DNA of 6,714 bases, from positions 27,081 through 33,794 of the forward strand of contig DDSQ01000076.1 of the NCBI GenBank assembly GCA_002343845.1, in the 5' to 3' direction. Shown here one piece after another: positions 5,976 through 6,714 of this stretch (positions are counted from its first letter, which is position 1; each line of letters begins with the position of its first letter). A model generated the notes under the pieces. The model did not search any database. It was not told the DNA's origin and worked only from the letters and a program-made list of their open reading frames with translations. Made by a program: the position numbers and the translations under genes. This stretch comes from Planctomycetes bacterium UBA2386. Lineage in GTDB: Bacteria > Planctomycetota > UBA1135 > UBA2386.

Positions 5976-6551
5976 ATGACGCAGACCGTATACATTCTCG
6001 AACGCCTGGCCGCGGTGATTCACCAACTGGTCCGCGCGGATGCGGCCGGTCACGGCTTGTTGCCGGTGCATATGCAGGTCTTGAGCTTTCTCGCCCAGGC
6101 CAATCGTTACAGCGACATGCCGATTGCGGTTGCCGACTACCTGCGCATCACGCGCGGGACTGTTTCGCAAACCTTGAGCCTGCTCGAGCGCAAGGGGTTG
6201 ATCAGCAAGAAAGCTGATCCGCGGCATGGCAAGCGCATTCATCTGACCCTGACCGCTGACGGAGCAGAGGTCCTGGCTGCCGGTTGGGCCTATCGGCTTG
6301 ATCAGGCTCTGCTGGCGTCGGGCAGTGACGCGCAGTCCTTCGCTGACGATCTGCGCAGCGTGCTGGGCACCTTGCAGGGGCTCAACGGCCACCAGGCCTT
6401 TGGTCAATGCCGGCAGTGCGCCCATTTCCTGAGTGGCGACGCGGGTCACCGCTGCGGCCTCACCGGTGAAGCGCTGGCGACCGACCAGACGATCAAGATC
6501 TGCCGCGAGTGGGCCCGCGAGAAACCCGGCACTGCCAGCGGCGCCACTTGA
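5976..6551 (+). CDS. MarR-family transcriptional regulator with four-cysteine C-terminal tail
   Basis: A 191-residue DNA-binding repressor-type protein. Helix 1 (about 1-24) is the dimerisation helix; the winged helix spans about 28-95. The recognition helix region is RITRGTVSQTLSLLERKG (57-74). The wing carries DPRHGKRIHLTLT (81-93), with the family's D-x-R pair at D81 and R83. After helices at about 97-135, the tail (141-180) holds C145-x2-C148-x11-C160-x15-C176 in the contexts GQCRQC, RCGLTGE and ICREW. This spacing suggests a zinc or iron-sulphur site or a redox switch and is not part of ordinary MarR proteins. The ATG at 5976 fits the conserved N-terminus; no Shine-Dalgarno precedes it, while a promoter is predicted to start transcription at it. 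Codon use is less GC-biased than in neighbouring genes, with at least six TTG leucine codons, hinting at transfer. It probably represses itself and the divergent thioredoxin-like gene through the two palindromes. Confidence 0.88.
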   Translation: MTQTVYILERLAAVIHQLVRADAAGHGLLPVHMQVLSFLAQANRYSDMPIAVADYLRITRGTVSQTLSLLERKGLISKKADPRHGKRIHLTLTADGAEVLAAGWAYRLDQALLASGSDAQSFADDLRSVLGTLQGLNGHQAFGQCRQCAHFLSGDAGHRCGLTGEALATDQTIKICREWAREKPGTASGAT

Positions 6552-6624
6552 AGTCGATGTCTGGCCATGTCCACCTTCTGCCGACCACGCCGGTCGCCGC
6601 CGTGCGCGTACGCGAGGCCGCCGC

Positions 6625-6714
6625 GTGCGCTTGATCGGACCGCGGTCAATCACCTTCCGGCTGACCTTGCTCTTCGCATCGGCGGCGGTGGCTGTCTTGC
6701 TGCTGCTCGGCTTC
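6625..6714 (+). CDS. N-terminus of a probable membrane sensor histidine kinase (3' partial)
   Basis: Only the first 30 residues lie in the window. The protein starts MRLIGPRSITFRLTLLF, followed by a hydrophobic run (about 13-30, AAVAVLLLLG). A short basic N-terminus, an 'S(I/L)T.RLTLLF' motif and then the first transmembrane helix is typical of heavy-metal-type sensor histidine kinases (CusS/CopS/IrlS group), but 30 residues cannot exclude another membrane protein. The GTG at 6625 is chosen because GAGG (6614-6617) lies 7 nt upstream; TTG at 6631 is an alternative. It begins 73 nt after the MarR stop on the same strand. The response regulator gene that usually precedes such kinases is not here, and no kinase domain can be seen. 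Confidence 0.55.
   Translation, partial: MRLIGPRSITFRLTLLFASAAVAVLLLLGF

Noticed and set aside
6557..6634. A 25-codon plus-strand frame as a real gene
   Set aside because: No ribosome site or family, and the length is compatible with chance. It is kept only as a possible remnant.
5943..6653. A 236-codon minus-strand frame opposite the MarR gene
   Set aside because: No recognisable motif and no ribosome site; the plus strand encodes a clear winged-helix protein.
1..6714. tRNA, rRNA, CRISPR array, insertion-sequence ends or riboswitch
   Set aside because: No regular direct repeats, transposase motifs, terminal inverted repeats flanked by target duplications, or conserved RNA motifs were seen on either strand.

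Overview
The window is bacterial chromosomal DNA with very high GC content. Most of it uses codons with G or C at the third position, which gives long open frames on every strand. The genes are a lipid/polysaccharide ligase fused to TPRs, a secreted SGNH hydrolase and a secreted GH3-plus-serine-hydrolase fusion. They suit an environmental high-GC Gram-negative-type bacterium. Planctomycetota is one possibility, but the sequence alone does not settle the taxonomy.

Layout. Positions 3-1418 (+) hold the 3' part of an O-antigen-ligase/Wzy_C-type membrane protein with a TPR tail. It converges on a minus-strand series read from right to left: a small thioredoxin/glutaredoxin-like protein (5862-5629), a 927-residue GH3 beta-N-acetylglucosaminidase fused to a beta-lactamase-family serine hydrolase (5600-2817), a secreted SGNH/GDSL hydrolase (2672-1773) and a four-helix membrane protein of unknown function (1761-1435). 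A GC-rich hairpin lies between the two convergent stop codons. At 5976-6551 (+) a MarR-family regulator with a four-cysteine C-terminal tail is transcribed away from the thioredoxin-like gene. The last 90 bases (6625-6714) encode the first 30 residues of a protein that looks like a membrane sensor histidine kinase.

The most interesting segment is the 113-bp space between the regulator and the thioredoxin-like gene. It holds two copies of a palindrome with half-site ATGCATCGA: one perfect 19-bp copy (5894-5912) and one imperfect copy (5950-5968). Two divergent promoters can be proposed whose -35 boxes overlap on opposite strands. The imperfect operator sits between the -35 and -10 of the regulator promoter, and the perfect one sits over the predicted start of the thioredoxin-like transcript. 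The regulator has no ribosome binding site, and its predicted transcription start falls at its ATG, which suggests a leaderless mRNA. With the CxxC protein and the 4-Cys regulator, this looks like a self-contained, autoregulated thiol- or metal-responsive switch. The regulator's codon use is less GC-biased than its neighbours', as expected of a transferred cassette.

The GH3-serine hydrolase fusion joins in one exported chain two activities that act one after the other in muropeptide rescue in Bacillus subtilis (NagZ-type, then AmiE-type). A role in cell-wall turnover is therefore a reasonable inference. The SGNH hydrolase downstream could remove acyl groups from glycans, but its substrate is unknown.
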